This document shows positions 1 through 7,566 of a DNA stretch of 64,000 nt, one piece after another. The notes below the pieces were generated by a model. The model did no database searches, was not told the DNA's origin, and saw only the letters and a program-made list of their open reading frames with translations. A program made the position numbers and the translations under genes. Source of the stretch: SZUA-36 sp963753105 (GTDB lineage: Bacteria > Pseudomonadota > Gammaproteobacteria > Xanthomonadales > SZUA-36); the NCBI GenBank assembly GCA_963753105.1, contig CAVWBD010000006.1, forward strand, positions 124,001 to 188,000. The letters run 5' to 3'. Within the stretch, counting starts at the first letter, position 1. Each line of letters starts with the position of its first letter.

Positions 1-98
1 CAGAGCTTGCCGGCGTCGAGCACCTCGCAGGCCAGCTCATATTCGTGGCTGCCGCGGTCAGCCTCGCGTCTGAATTTGGTATCCGCTTTTTGTGTCAT
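1..98 (-). CDS. 5' end of an unidentified protein (partial)
   Basis: The reverse strand opens with an ATG at 98 preceded by a GGAG-type ribosome binding site, and stays open to the window edge for 32 codons. The visible N-terminus is hydrophilic and charged, beginning MTQKADTKFRREADRGSHEY, with no signal peptide. It is divergent from the alkyltransferase-like gene at 208. Too little is present to assign a family. Confidence 0.5.
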   Translation of the reverse strand, partial: MTQKADTKFRREADRGSHEYELACEVLDAGKL

Positions 99-207
99 GT
101 CTGTCTCCGGGTGAATTGCGTATGCCAACATGCTACCTTGTCATGCGACTCAAAGTAACCGTGCGAATAATATTTTTCGGCCGGCAGAAACCGGCGTGAT
201 TACAAAG

Positions 208-582
208 ATGGCTGCAGACAAAAAAACAGATCAAGCCGCCGATGGCAACTGGCATAAAAACGTCTGGAAGGTGGTCTGTGAGATACCACCCGGTCACGTG
301 TTGACCTATGGCGAAGTGGCCCGTCTCGCCGGTATGCCCAGGATGGCGCGGCGTGTGAGCCAGGCGCTCAGGCGGGCTCCACGCGGTATTCGCCTGCCGT
401 GGCACCGGGTGATCAACGCGCAGGGAAAAATCTCGTTTCCGGAAGACTCACACGGCTGGCAAAGACAGAAAGACCTGCTGGAAGAAGAAGGCGTGGTATT
501 CCTGGACGGCAAAGTCGACCTGGAACACTTTGGCTACCGTGGCGCGGTGGATCGGCTGCTATGGGGAGATGAAGGGCAATGA
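208..582 (+). CDS. alkyltransferase-like protein (ATL), MGMT-related DNA repair factor
   Basis: This 124-residue protein matches the C-terminal DNA-binding domain of O6-alkylguanine-DNA methyltransferases. The usual PCHR active-site motif is replaced by PWHR at residues 64-67, the hallmark of alkyltransferase-like proteins. In that family these proteins bind O6-alkylguanine without removing the alkyl group and pass the lesion to nucleotide excision repair. The helix-turn-helix part with LTYGEVARLAG (32-42) and the RVINAQGKIS loop are intact. The ATG at 208 is preferred over an upstream in-frame start at 130 because family homology begins just after it. It overlaps the next gene by 4 bases, so the two are probably co-transcribed. 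Confidence 0.9.
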   Translation: MAADKKTDQAADGNWHKNVWKVVCEIPPGHVLTYGEVARLAGMPRMARRVSQALRRAPRGIRLPWHRVINAQGKISFPEDSHGWQRQKDLLEEEGVVFLDGKVDLEHFGYRGAVDRLLWGDEGQ

Positions 583-1115
583 GTCGCACGATCAGGGGTG
601 TCTGGACAGCACTCCGCAGTCGTTACTGGGCATCATTGCTATTTGATGTCGCATTGCTCATCCTGGTGTTCCTGCTGATCAGTGCATGGCAGACCCGCAA
701 CCTGCCGGATGATGAACACATGCCGCGGCTCGAATCCGTCTGGCTGGATGATATGCGGGCCGAGAACGTCATGGAACCGGGGCAGACCGGGGTGATCTAT
801 TTCTTCGCGCCGTGGTGTTTTTACTGCAAGAAAAGCATCGATAACCTTGACAGCCTGGTGGCGAGTGGTGATCTCGCGTGGGCGAGGGTGGTCGCGCTCG
901 ATTATGGCGACCTGGACGAGGTTCGTGAGTTCATCAAAGAGACCGGTGTCAGCCTGCCGGTGTTGCTGGGTAACGCACAAACATCCGCTGACTGGCAGAT
1001 CAAAGCTTTTCCAACCTATTTTGTCATTAATGAAGAGGGGAAAATCGCCGGCCGGTCAGTGGGTTATTCAACATCCCTCGGCTTGCGGGCAAGGGTCTGG
1101 ATGACACGAGACTGA
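579..1115 (+). CDS. membrane-anchored thioredoxin-like protein
   Basis: The protein has 178 residues. An N-terminal membrane anchor (about residues 19-37) is followed by a periplasmic thioredoxin fold. The redox motif CFYC lies at 80-83 in the context FFAPWCFYCKK, and the cis-proline loop is KAFPTYFVI near residue 145. The family (TlpA/ResA-like) reduces or exchanges disulfides in envelope proteins. The start ATG overlaps the stop of the ATL gene (ATGA), which suggests translational coupling. The physiological partner is not evident from the neighbours. Confidence 0.85.
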   Translation: MSRTIRGVWTALRSRYWASLLFDVALLILVFLLISAWQTRNLPDDEHMPRLESVWLDDMRAENVMEPGQTGVIYFFAPWCFYCKKSIDNLDSLVASGDLAWARVVALDYGDLDEVREFIKETGVSLPVLLGNAQTSADWQIKAFPTYFVINEEGKIAGRSVGYSTSLGLRARVWMTRD

Positions 1116-1130
1116 CTCATCCTCCCTCAG

Positions 1131-1286
1131 GCTGTGCCGTGTATTCCTTCCCGGGGCACGCTCAAGCCATCTGACCTCCAGGGATGGAGGAAATGCAGGG
1201 GATTGTCGGGAACAATCCCTGCCATGGGCGCTCGGTGTCGTATCCCGACGAATTACGGTCCCGGGTAAGGAATACCCCGGCACAGC
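1131..1286. repeat. nested inverted-repeat element in a gene-free stretch
   Basis: A 26-base arm at 1131-1156 (starting GCTGTGCCG) is repeated as an imperfect reverse complement at 1261-1286, with about 22 matches and one indel. Two smaller hairpins lie inside: CCTCCA/TGGAGG at 1175-1190, and GCAGGGGATTGT/ACAATCCCTGC at 1195-1221. It occupies the gap 1116-1587 between the thioredoxin gene and the convergent phytase-like gene. It could act as a bidirectional terminator or be a REP-like cluster. There is no T-run typical of an intrinsic terminator. Confidence 0.6.
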
Positions 1287-1402
1287 TTGAAGCGCTCAGC
1301 TGTAGAACCTGAGAACAATCGCGACTGATCCCTTCATAACAGCCCGGTGGTTTGCCGGTGTGGGTGACCTCTGAGCACCGAATCCTGAGGGCCGTTAGGG
1401 GA

Positions 1403-1450
1403 GCAATGGACGGGATGTCCATTGCAGGTCGCCCAGGACAGGATGTCCTG
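1403..1450. repeat. two adjacent short perfect hairpins
   Basis: GCAATGGAC and GTCCATTGC (1403-1411 and 1417-1425) form a 9-bp stem with a GGGAT loop. Nine bases later CAGGACA and TGTCCTG (1434-1440 and 1444-1450) form a 7-bp stem with a GGA loop. Both share a GGATGTCC core, so they look like two units of one repeat family. The rest of the gap to 1587 shows no gene. Confidence 0.6.
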
Positions 1451-1587
1451 TGAGGCCGGCCCCGTTAAGACGGCTCGAAGGAGAGGGTAGCCCGAAGGGC
1501 TGCAGGGCCGGGAGCCGACACCGGCAAGCCATCGGGCGATAGATTGAAGCAGAATTTCGGCAAGGCGCTGTTCCCACAGGGTCGCCG

Positions 1588-2775
1588 CTACCGCAAAGTC
1601 GGGATTTCCAGCAGGATCATCTCGGTGTTTTCAGGCCCAACACCACGGGCCGCACCAAACGGGTAGTTGTTGTCATTAACGATAGCGATGGTGGTGGCAT
1701 CGATGACTGCTAAGCCTTCGATGGTCCAGAACGGGAATTGGAATTGCAGTTTGCCATCCTGGTCCAGGTCGTGGGGGTCAGCAATATCCAGCAGATCTGC
1801 GACCAGGGTCTTGATCAGGAACCCGTCTTTATCAATTTGCCTGAAATCCACCCCGTAAACCTTCTTCAACCCGGCCTCGGCACCTTGCCCGGAGTCACGT
1901 TCAATCACCAGGCCAGCAGTTTCCGAATACATCGTGAAATCCCCGATGGCGGTGGCGTCATCATCGAGCCGGTAGCGGTAACTGGGCTCATCGGCCCTGG
2001 CGTTTATAAATTGCTTTGCCCGGCTGTCAAAGGTGTAAATGTTCAAGCCGGGTTCCGCGCCGATCAATGCGCCTTCCAGCATTGGGTACAACAGTTTTCC
2101 ATCCGGTGACTGCGCCATACCCTCGAAACCCCGTGAGCGGGGCAGGGTGGCGGTTAACCCGGCCGGGTGATCTACTGAAGCAAGACCCTTGAGCGTATAT
2201 GGCGGTTCCAGTAATTGGCCGCCGGCGCTGAAATGCAGCAAGGCGGGAAAGAATTCTTCACCGATCCACAGGCTACCGTCCAAGCCGAGGCGGACGGATT
2301 CAGGGTCCAGATCAGCACCGGTCAGCAGACGGTCTTCTTCGCGTGTAATGGCAAAGGGGAGGTGCTTGTCCGGGTCACGCAAGCGCACGATGTCCGTGAC
2401 CTTGATGCTGCCGTTGCCACCATTGGCTGTTCGGAAATCGGGCTGCACCACGTAGTAGGTCAACAGGTAATCGGCGGAATTGTCACGTGTGCCAAAGCCG
2501 TTATCGCTCAGCGCCAGGTAGGCGCCGTTTTTGTATTTCAGCAGCGCGGAAAAGCCCTGCACGGGTTGCTGGTCCGTGAATGGTGGTGTGCGGTCGTTGA
2601 CGGGGTCGATGAATTGGCCCGAAGTCGGGCCGTGCAGGAAAGTATCAGCAGGTAATTCCGCGTAGCCAATCAAGCTTGCGCCCTGTGCTGCCGTTGCCAG
2701 TAGCAACAGCAGTACACAGGGCCACAAAGGCCTGGGAATGTTATGCGTCCGGTGAAACCTGGTGGAGATGCACAT
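1588..2775 (-). CDS. secreted phytase-like esterase (esterase-like activity of phytase family)
   Basis: After a signal peptide (PLWPCVLLLLLATAAQG, cleaved near ASL) the protein shows the six-bladed propeller pattern of the phytase-like esterase family, including GFSALLKYKNGAYLALSDNG, SLWIGEEF, RGFEGMAQSPDGK and EGLAVID. The likely substrate is a phosphate or carboxylic ester, but it cannot be read from sequence. The chosen ATG at 2775 overlaps the 3' end of the upstream mscS-like gene by 35 bases. The frame stays open to 2970 but adds no family sequence. The start is uncertain; the family call is firm. Confidence 0.8.
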   Translation of the reverse strand: MCISTRFHRTHNIPRPLWPCVLLLLLATAAQGASLIGYAELPADTFLHGPTSGQFIDPVNDRTPPFTDQQPVQGFSALLKYKNGAYLALSDNGFGTRDNSADYLLTYYVVQPDFRTANGGNGSIKVTDIVRLRDPDKHLPFAITREEDRLLTGADLDPESVRLGLDGSLWIGEEFFPALLHFSAGGQLLEPPYTLKGLASVDHPAGLTATLPRSRGFEGMAQSPDGKLLYPMLEGALIGAEPGLNIYTFDSRAKQFINARADEPSYRYRLDDDATAIGDFTMYSETAGLVIERDSGQGAEAGLKKVYGVDFRQIDKDGFLIKTLVADLLDIADPHDLDQDGKLQFQFPFWTIEGLAVIDATTIAIVNDNNYPFGAARGVGPENTEMILLEIPTLR

Positions 2776-3574
2776 CGGTTTGCGGATACGGAATATTGCA
2801 ACCCGCAGCCTCCAGTTCGATCTTGCCGGTCCGGAGAATTTCAGCCCGTACACCCCAGTAATCTTCGGTCTTGACCCACGGCCTGACAGAAAAATCAACA
2901 CTGCTGTCACCGAGGTTGGAAATGAATACACCAGTGGCTGGCTCTTGCAGCACCTGCGGATGCTCGGCACAGATCTTCGTCAGCACGTCGGCGACAACCT
3001 TGAGGTCATCGTCATAACCAACGCCGAACACCATATCGATGCGGCGTGTGTCCTTGGCCGAGTAATTGGTGATGGCGTCGTTGTATATCGCCGAATTAGG
3101 CACGATGATCAGCTTATTGTCAGGGGTGGTCAGGGTGGTGCTGACGAGACGGATTTCATCAACACTCCCGGTCACACCTGCTGCCTCAATAAAATCACCC
3201 TTGGTGAAGGGCCTGAAAAGCGCCAGCATCACGCCAGAGGCAAAATTGGACAAGGAGTCTTTCAACGCCAGGCCGATGGCCAGGCCGGCGGCACCGATGA
3301 TAGCCAGGAAGGAGGTTGCGGGGATGCCCAGTTGGTCAAATGCCGCAACGACAGCAACGACGATAATTAAAGCAAAGACGATATTGCCCAGGAAATCGAC
3401 CAACACCTCATCGAGTTCGCGTTTTCGCAGTAATTTTTGAAGTGCGTTCTGGGCAAAATGGGCAATCCACTTACCGACCAGGAATATGGCTGCAGCAATA
3501 GCCAGGTTGATTGCACCTGCGATCAGTAAATCGACAAATTGTCCATCGCTGAAAAAGGCCTTGATTTCTTCCAT
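2741..3574 (-). CDS. mscS: small-conductance mechanosensitive channel, MscS family
   Basis: The 277-residue length is close to the E. coli MscS. Transmembrane segments lie near residues 15-37 and 65-90. The pore-lining third helix carries the alanine/glycine-rich signature around AAGLAIGLALKDSLSNFASG. The beta domain (FTKGDFIEAAGVTGSVDEI) and C-terminal cage follow. The family opens on membrane tension to release solutes during hypo-osmotic shock. It precedes and overlaps the phytase-like gene on the same strand. Confidence 0.92.
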   Translation of the reverse strand: MEEIKAFFSDGQFVDLLIAGAINLAIAAAIFLVGKWIAHFAQNALQKLLRKRELDEVLVDFLGNIVFALIIVVAVVAAFDQLGIPATSFLAIIGAAGLAIGLALKDSLSNFASGVMLALFRPFTKGDFIEAAGVTGSVDEIRLVSTTLTTPDNKLIIVPNSAIYNDAITNYSAKDTRRIDMVFGVGYDDDLKVVADVLTKICAEHPQVLQEPATGVFISNLGDSSVDFSVRPWVKTEDYWGVRAEILRTGKIELEAAGCNIPYPQTDVHLHQVSPDA

Positions 3575-3609
3575 TGTTTCCTTCCTTTCTAAAAAATACT
3601 GCTAACTAT

Positions 3610-4017
3610 TTATGCGAGATCGTGTGCCGATTCAAGCGCCTGTTCCATGCGGTCTGCCATCGGAGCGATGTGGCTGATGACATATTCCAGTTCTTCACCA
3701 TCGAGCGAACTGTAGGGCAGGTTCTGACACATCTTGACGTATGCCGTGCCCTCGAGATCACCCACGGCCAGGTAGCCAACCCGCAGTATCAGGTTGATAC
3801 GCAGGCACTTTTCCGCGTCAAAATCCTCCAGTGGACAAATCAGCGATTCCACTCTCAGGTAGCGCCGGTTATCCACGGCTTTCAGTTCGGCAACAAAAAT
3901 AGCCTGCTTCCTGTCACTGCCTTCGACCGCGCAATCGAACCCGAGCTGAAAGGGTTCATCGATGAAAAGCGCATGATTTTCAAGAATATGCTGTCTGACC
4001 TCGGCAAAAGTTTCCAT
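3610..4017 (-). CDS. YbjN-like small acidic protein
   Basis: This is a 135-residue soluble acidic protein without signal peptide or membrane segment. The alternating beta/alpha pattern, with FQLGFDCAVEGSDRKQAIFV early and a C-terminal helix ending APMADRMEQALESAHDLA, resembles the YbjN / type III chaperone-like fold. It lies 11 bases downstream of the SDR gene on the same strand and is probably in its operon. Its function is unknown and the family assignment is tentative. Confidence 0.6.
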   Translation of the reverse strand: METFAEVRQHILENHALFIDEPFQLGFDCAVEGSDRKQAIFVAELKAVDNRRYLRVESLICPLEDFDAEKCLRINLILRVGYLAVGDLEGTAYVKMCQNLPYSSLDGEELEYVISHIAPMADRMEQALESAHDLA

Positions 4018-4028
4018 TGGGCCTCCTC

Positions 4029-4796
4029 TTATTTCGGCGCCAGCCTGACAGCGCCATCCAGACGAATGGTTTCGCCATTGATGTAACTATTCTGCATGAT
4101 GTGGACAACCAATTCAGCAAATTCTTCCGGTTTGCCCAGTCGGCTGGGGAACGGGATAGACGCGGACAAAGCCTCCTGGACGTGCTCAGGCATGCCATCG
4201 ACCATCGGTGTCCAGAAAATTCCGGGCGCAACGGTATTGACACGTACACCGATACGGGCAAATTCGCGTGCAATGGGTAATGTCATGCCGACGATGCCGC
4301 CTTTCGAGGCAGCGTAGGCAGCCTGGCCGATCTGCCCTTCGAAGGCAGCGACCGAGGCTGTGCTGATGATGACACCGCGCTCACCATCGGGCCCGGGTTC
4401 GTTAGATTCCATCGCCGCACCGGCGGTTTTGCAGATATTGAAACTGCCAACCAGGTTGACCTGGATTACCCTGGAGAAGAAATCCAGCGGCATGGGTGCT
4501 TCGCGGCCCAATACACGTGCGGCACCGATGATGCCTGCACAATTGACCGCCGCGTTGATCATGCCCATGCGCTCCACGGCACTGTTCACGGCATCCTGTA
4601 CCTCCTGCTCCGAGGAGACATCTGTGCGGATGTAGCTGACCGCGTCACCCAGTTCGGCGATCACTGCGCTCGCGGCTTCATCGTTGATATCGAGCAATAC
4701 GGCCTGTCCACCGAGTGCAACGACCTTGCGTGCAACAGCCAGGCCAAGGCCGGAAACACCACCTGTGATCAGGGCTTTGATTTCATTCGTGTTCAT
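4029..4796 (-). CDS. SDR-family 3-hydroxyacyl-CoA dehydrogenase type 2-like
   Basis: A classical short-chain dehydrogenase of 255 residues. The NAD-binding motif TGGVSGLG is near residue 11, the structural NCAG near residue 90, and the catalytic Ser with YAASK near 160-166. The sequence most resembles the HSD10 / 3-hydroxy-2-methylbutyryl-CoA dehydrogenase group, which oxidises hydroxyacyl-CoAs in isoleucine and fatty-acid breakdown. The adjacent thiolase on the same strand (12-base gap) fits the following step of that route. Confidence 0.85.
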   Translation of the reverse strand: MNTNEIKALITGGVSGLGLAVARKVVALGGQAVLLDINDEAASAVIAELGDAVSYIRTDVSSEQEVQDAVNSAVERMGMINAAVNCAGIIGAARVLGREAPMPLDFFSRVIQVNLVGSFNICKTAGAAMESNEPGPDGERGVIISTASVAAFEGQIGQAAYAASKGGIVGMTLPIAREFARIGVRVNTVAPGIFWTPMVDGMPEHVQEALSASIPFPSRLGKPEEFAELVVHIMQNSYINGETIRLDGAVRLAPK

Positions 4797-4808
4797 TTGG
4801 GTTAACTC

Positions 4809-5984
4809 CTATGTCAATTCAATCGCCAGCGCGGTTGCCTCACCGCCACCGATACATAATGCAGCCACACCTTTTTTCAGACCACGTTGCTGCAGTGCGT
4901 TGAGCAGGGTGACGACGATGCGCGCACCCGAAGCGCCGATGGGGTGACCCAGTGCACAGGCACCGCCATTGACATTCATTTTTGCGTGGTCGATGTTCAG
5001 TTCATGCATGGCGGCCATGGTGACGGTTGCAAACGCCTCGTTGACTTCGAACAGGTCCACGTCATCCACGCTCCAGCCGGCTTTTTCAAGTACCAATTCG
5101 ATTGCACCGATGGGCGCCGTGGTGAACCACTCGGGTGCCTGTGAGAAGGTCGAGTGGGCGACGATGGTCGCCAACGGCGTGATGCCCCTGTCGGCAGCAT
5201 TCTGTGCCGACATCAATACCGTGGCAGCAGCGCCATCGGAGATCTTTGAAGAAGACGCGGCGGTGACTGTACCGTCTTTCTTGAAAGCGGCCCGCAGCTG
5301 CGGGATTTTATCCAGCCTGCAGGATGGCGGTTCCTGGTCTTCGCTGACCACGGTTTCACCACGGCGTGATTTCACCGTGACCGGCGTGATCTCGTGCTGG
5401 AACTGGTTTTTCATCGCATCCAGCGCGCGTTCTATGGAAGCGATGGCAAATTCGTCCTGTTGTTCGCGGGTAAAACCGTATTTCTCCGCGCAGCGTTCGC
5501 CAAATACACCCATCATCAGGCCATCGTCGGGATTTTGCAGACCATCGAAGAACATGTGATCCAGCACCTGGCCGTGGCCCATGCGGTAACCACCCCGTGC
5601 TTTCGGCAGGATGTAGGGTGCGAGTGTCATGTTTTCCATGCCGCCGGCTACGACGATTTCAGAAGACCCGGCCAGTATCTGGTCATGACCGATCTGCATG
5701 GTCTTCATGGCGGAACCACAGGCCTTGCTGATCATGACAGCTCCAGCAGAATCCGGGATGCCTGCCTTGCGGCTGGCCATGCGGGCCGGTGCCTGGCCGA
5801 TACCGGCCGGCAATACGCAGCCCATCTGGACATCATCAACCGTTGCGGGATCCAGGCCCGCTTGCTCGAGTGCACCGCTTATGGCGGCAGCACCGAGTTC
5901 GTCTGCAGGGACCGTGGCGAAATGACCCTGGAAAGAGCCAATGGGCGTGCGCTTGGCGCCAACGATTACAATTTTGCTGTTCAC
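4809..5984 (-). CDS. acetyl-CoA C-acyltransferase (thiolase)
   Basis: The product is 391 residues, the usual thiolase length. The nucleophilic Cys sits in SKACGSAMKT (about residue 90), the NEAFA loop is present, the His is in CALGHPIGASGAR, and the second Cys is in LCIGGGEAT. It cleaves 3-ketoacyl-CoA or condenses acetyl-CoA. The GTG at 5984 is chosen because a GGAG lies just upstream and the conserved N-terminus KIVIVGAKRTPIG starts three codons later. An upstream in-frame ATG would add 15 unrelated residues. It is the first gene of an apparent operon with the SDR enzyme. Confidence 0.9.
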   Translation of the reverse strand: MNSKIVIVGAKRTPIGSFQGHFATVPADELGAAAISGALEQAGLDPATVDDVQMGCVLPAGIGQAPARMASRKAGIPDSAGAVMISKACGSAMKTMQIGHDQILAGSSEIVVAGGMENMTLAPYILPKARGGYRMGHGQVLDHMFFDGLQNPDDGLMMGVFGERCAEKYGFTREQQDEFAIASIERALDAMKNQFQHEITPVTVKSRRGETVVSEDQEPPSCRLDKIPQLRAAFKKDGTVTAASSSKISDGAAATVLMSAQNAADRGITPLATIVAHSTFSQAPEWFTTAPIGAIELVLEKAGWSVDDVDLFEVNEAFATVTMAAMHELNIDHAKMNVNGGACALGHPIGASGARIVVTLLNALQQRGLKKGVAALCIGGGEATALAIELT

Positions 5985-6239
5985 TATTGTTGCTCCGTTG
6001 TCAAATCTGCGTTGTTCGAAGGAGGTCACATCGACGCGTACTCGAAACCAGGCGCGTTGTGACCTGAGAATCCGGAAATCCTGGCTGATCGGCAGTATTT
6101 GGACCCTGCCGGAATCAGCGTTTCATTGTACCTGATTGGCAGTCTCCAGGCATTATGCCAGCAGCGCAAAAATACCGTTTTGGCCCGGCCTTGAAGCGGC
6201 TTACGGCAAGGCTTTTATTAGAAAAAATTAAAATAATGG

Positions 6240-6268
6240 TTGACAGCGCTTTTTCAGAATGGGATAAA
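6240..6268 (+). promoter_or_regulatory. sigma70-type promoter of the ilv-leu operon
   Basis: TTGACA at 6240-6245 is separated by exactly 17 bases from GATAAA at 6263-6268. It lies about 90 bases upstream of the leader peptide and 280 upstream of ilvC, where the promoter of an attenuated operon is expected. The rest of the 5985-6548 gap holds only the leader and attenuator described next. Confidence 0.7.
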
Positions 6269-6357
6269 GCGCCCTATGCCACAGCATTTGCAACAATTCG
6301 ATGTCACCACCGGCCAGGTCGCTCGCGCGGCTACGCCTGGCTGAGAATGACGTTTCG

Positions 6358-6438
6358 TTGAAAGCAAGTATCGCTCTCATTCTGGTGCTAGTCCTAGTTC
6401 TTATTCCGACGCTTAGCGGGGTAGCAACGATCATCTAG
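6358..6438 (+). CDS. ilv operon leader peptide
   Basis: A 26-codon reading frame starts at TTG 6358 and ends at TAG 6436. Its middle is a run of the regulatory residues, LILVLVLVLI, followed by further Leu, Val and two terminal Ile codons. Eighteen of 26 residues are Ile, Leu, Val or Ala. It lies between the promoter and the terminator before ilvC. Ribosome stalling at this run under Ile/Leu/Val shortage is how ilv leader peptides sense supply in enterobacteria. The start codon is inferred. Confidence 0.75.
   Translation: MKASIALILVLVLVLIPTLSGVATII
6416..6422 (+). promoter_or_regulatory. antiterminator arm of the ilv attenuator
   Basis: GCGGGGT at 6416-6422, inside the distal leader-peptide codons, is exactly complementary to ACCCCGC at 6464-6470, which is the 5' arm of the terminator. 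A ribosome stalled upstream in the Leu/Val run leaves this segment free to sequester the terminator arm. A ribosome reaching the stop codon covers it. The sequence pairing is seen; the switching is inferred. Confidence 0.65.
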
Positions 6439-6460
6439 AAGACCGGATAAAAGATCAGCA

Positions 6461-6497
6461 AAAACCCCGCAACCGAGAGGAAGCGGGGTTTTTTTAT
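6461..6497 (+). terminator. intrinsic terminator (attenuator) before ilvC
   Basis: AAAACCCCGC (6461-6470) and GCGGGGTTTT (6483-6492) form a perfect 10-bp stem with a 12-base loop, running into a T-tract that ends at 6495. It lies between the leader peptide and ilvC and has no gene upstream on this strand other than the leader, so it most likely serves as an attenuator. Confidence 0.85.
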
Positions 6498-6548
6498 TAC
6501 CGGAATTGTAAACCTGATTTAAATAATGAATAGAAAGGAAACCAAGGA

Positions 6549-7556
6549 ATGAAATTATTTACCGAACAAGACGTGACACGCGACGCACTACAAGGCAAGA
6601 CCATAGCCGTGCTGGGCTACGGCAGCCAGGGCAAGGCGCACGCGCAGAACCTGCGTGATTCGGGGTACCAGGTAATCATCGGCGCCCGCGAAGGCGGTCC
6701 ATCTGCAGACGATGCAGCCGCCAGTGGCTTCGATGTCATGTCATTTGCCGAGGCGGCAGGAAAAGCGCAGGTCGTGTGTATGCTGATGCCGGACATGGCG
6801 CAGCCTGAAATTTTTGAAGCGATCAGGGACCGGCTCGAGGATGGCGATGCATTGTTGTTCGCACATGGTTTCAACGTGCATTTTTCTGCGATTACACCAC
6901 CTGAAGGTGTGGATGTGATCATGGTCGCACCCAAGTCCCCCGGTGACCTGGTGCGGCGCCAGTATGAACAGGGTCGTGGTGTGCCCTGTCTGCGCGCGGT
7001 ATACCAGGATGCCACGGGCGAGGCCGCCGAACGGGCGCTGAGCTATGCACACGGTCTGGGTGGTACACGGGCCGGTGTGCTGGATACGACCTTTGCCGAG
7101 GAAACCGAGACCGACCTGTTCGGTGAACAGGCCGTTTTGTGCGGTGGCGCCAGTCAATTGGTGATCCACGGCTTCGAGACCCTGGTAGAAGCCGGTTACC
7201 AGCCCGAGGCGGCCTATTTCGAGTGCCTGCACGAACTGAAACTGATCGTTGACCTGATGTACGAAGGTGGCGTCGACAAGATGTACGAGTTCATTTCCGA
7301 CACCGCTTCTTATGGCGACCTGGTTTCCGGCCCCCGGATTCTCGATGAATCCGTCAAGGACCGTATGCGGGCTGTTTTGAAGGACATCCAGGACGGTAGT
7401 TTCGCGCGTCAGTGGATGGACGAATACAAGTCCGGCTCTGAAAACTACAAGGCCATGCTGGCAGAGCGCCGTGCGCACCAGATCGAGGTCACCGGCAGCA
7501 AGCTGCGTGAGCGTATGAGCTGGATCGCCAAACCACAAAAGGCCGAGATAACCTGA
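6549..7556 (+). CDS. ilvC: ketol-acid reductoisomerase
   Basis: Class I KARI of 335 residues. It converts acetolactate (or acetohydroxybutyrate) to the dihydroxy acid with NADPH and Mg2+ in valine and isoleucine synthesis. The N-terminal Rossmann motif GYGSQGKAHAQNL is at about 24-36. The knotted helical domain with metal ligands follows (FGEQAVLCGG, ECLHELKLIVDLMYEGG). It is the first structural gene after the attenuator, with a good AGGA-type ribosome binding site. Confidence 0.97.
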   Translation: MKLFTEQDVTRDALQGKTIAVLGYGSQGKAHAQNLRDSGYQVIIGAREGGPSADDAAASGFDVMSFAEAAGKAQVVCMLMPDMAQPEIFEAIRDRLEDGDALLFAHGFNVHFSAITPPEGVDVIMVAPKSPGDLVRRQYEQGRGVPCLRAVYQDATGEAAERALSYAHGLGGTRAGVLDTTFAEETETDLFGEQAVLCGGASQLVIHGFETLVEAGYQPEAAYFECLHELKLIVDLMYEGGVDKMYEFISDTASYGDLVSGPRILDESVKDRMRAVLKDIQDGSFARQWMDEYKSGSENYKAMLAERRAHQIEVTGSKLRERMSWIAKPQKAEIT

Positions 7557-7566
7557 GGAATCCACG

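Noticed and set aside
208..582. Active O6-methylguanine-DNA methyltransferase
   Set aside because: The acceptor Cys is replaced by Trp (PWHR) and the N-terminal domain is absent.
6155..6361. A 68-codon plus-strand frame upstream of the ilv leader
   Set aside because: It spans the promoter, has no family resemblance, and ends exactly where the leader peptide frame begins in another phase.
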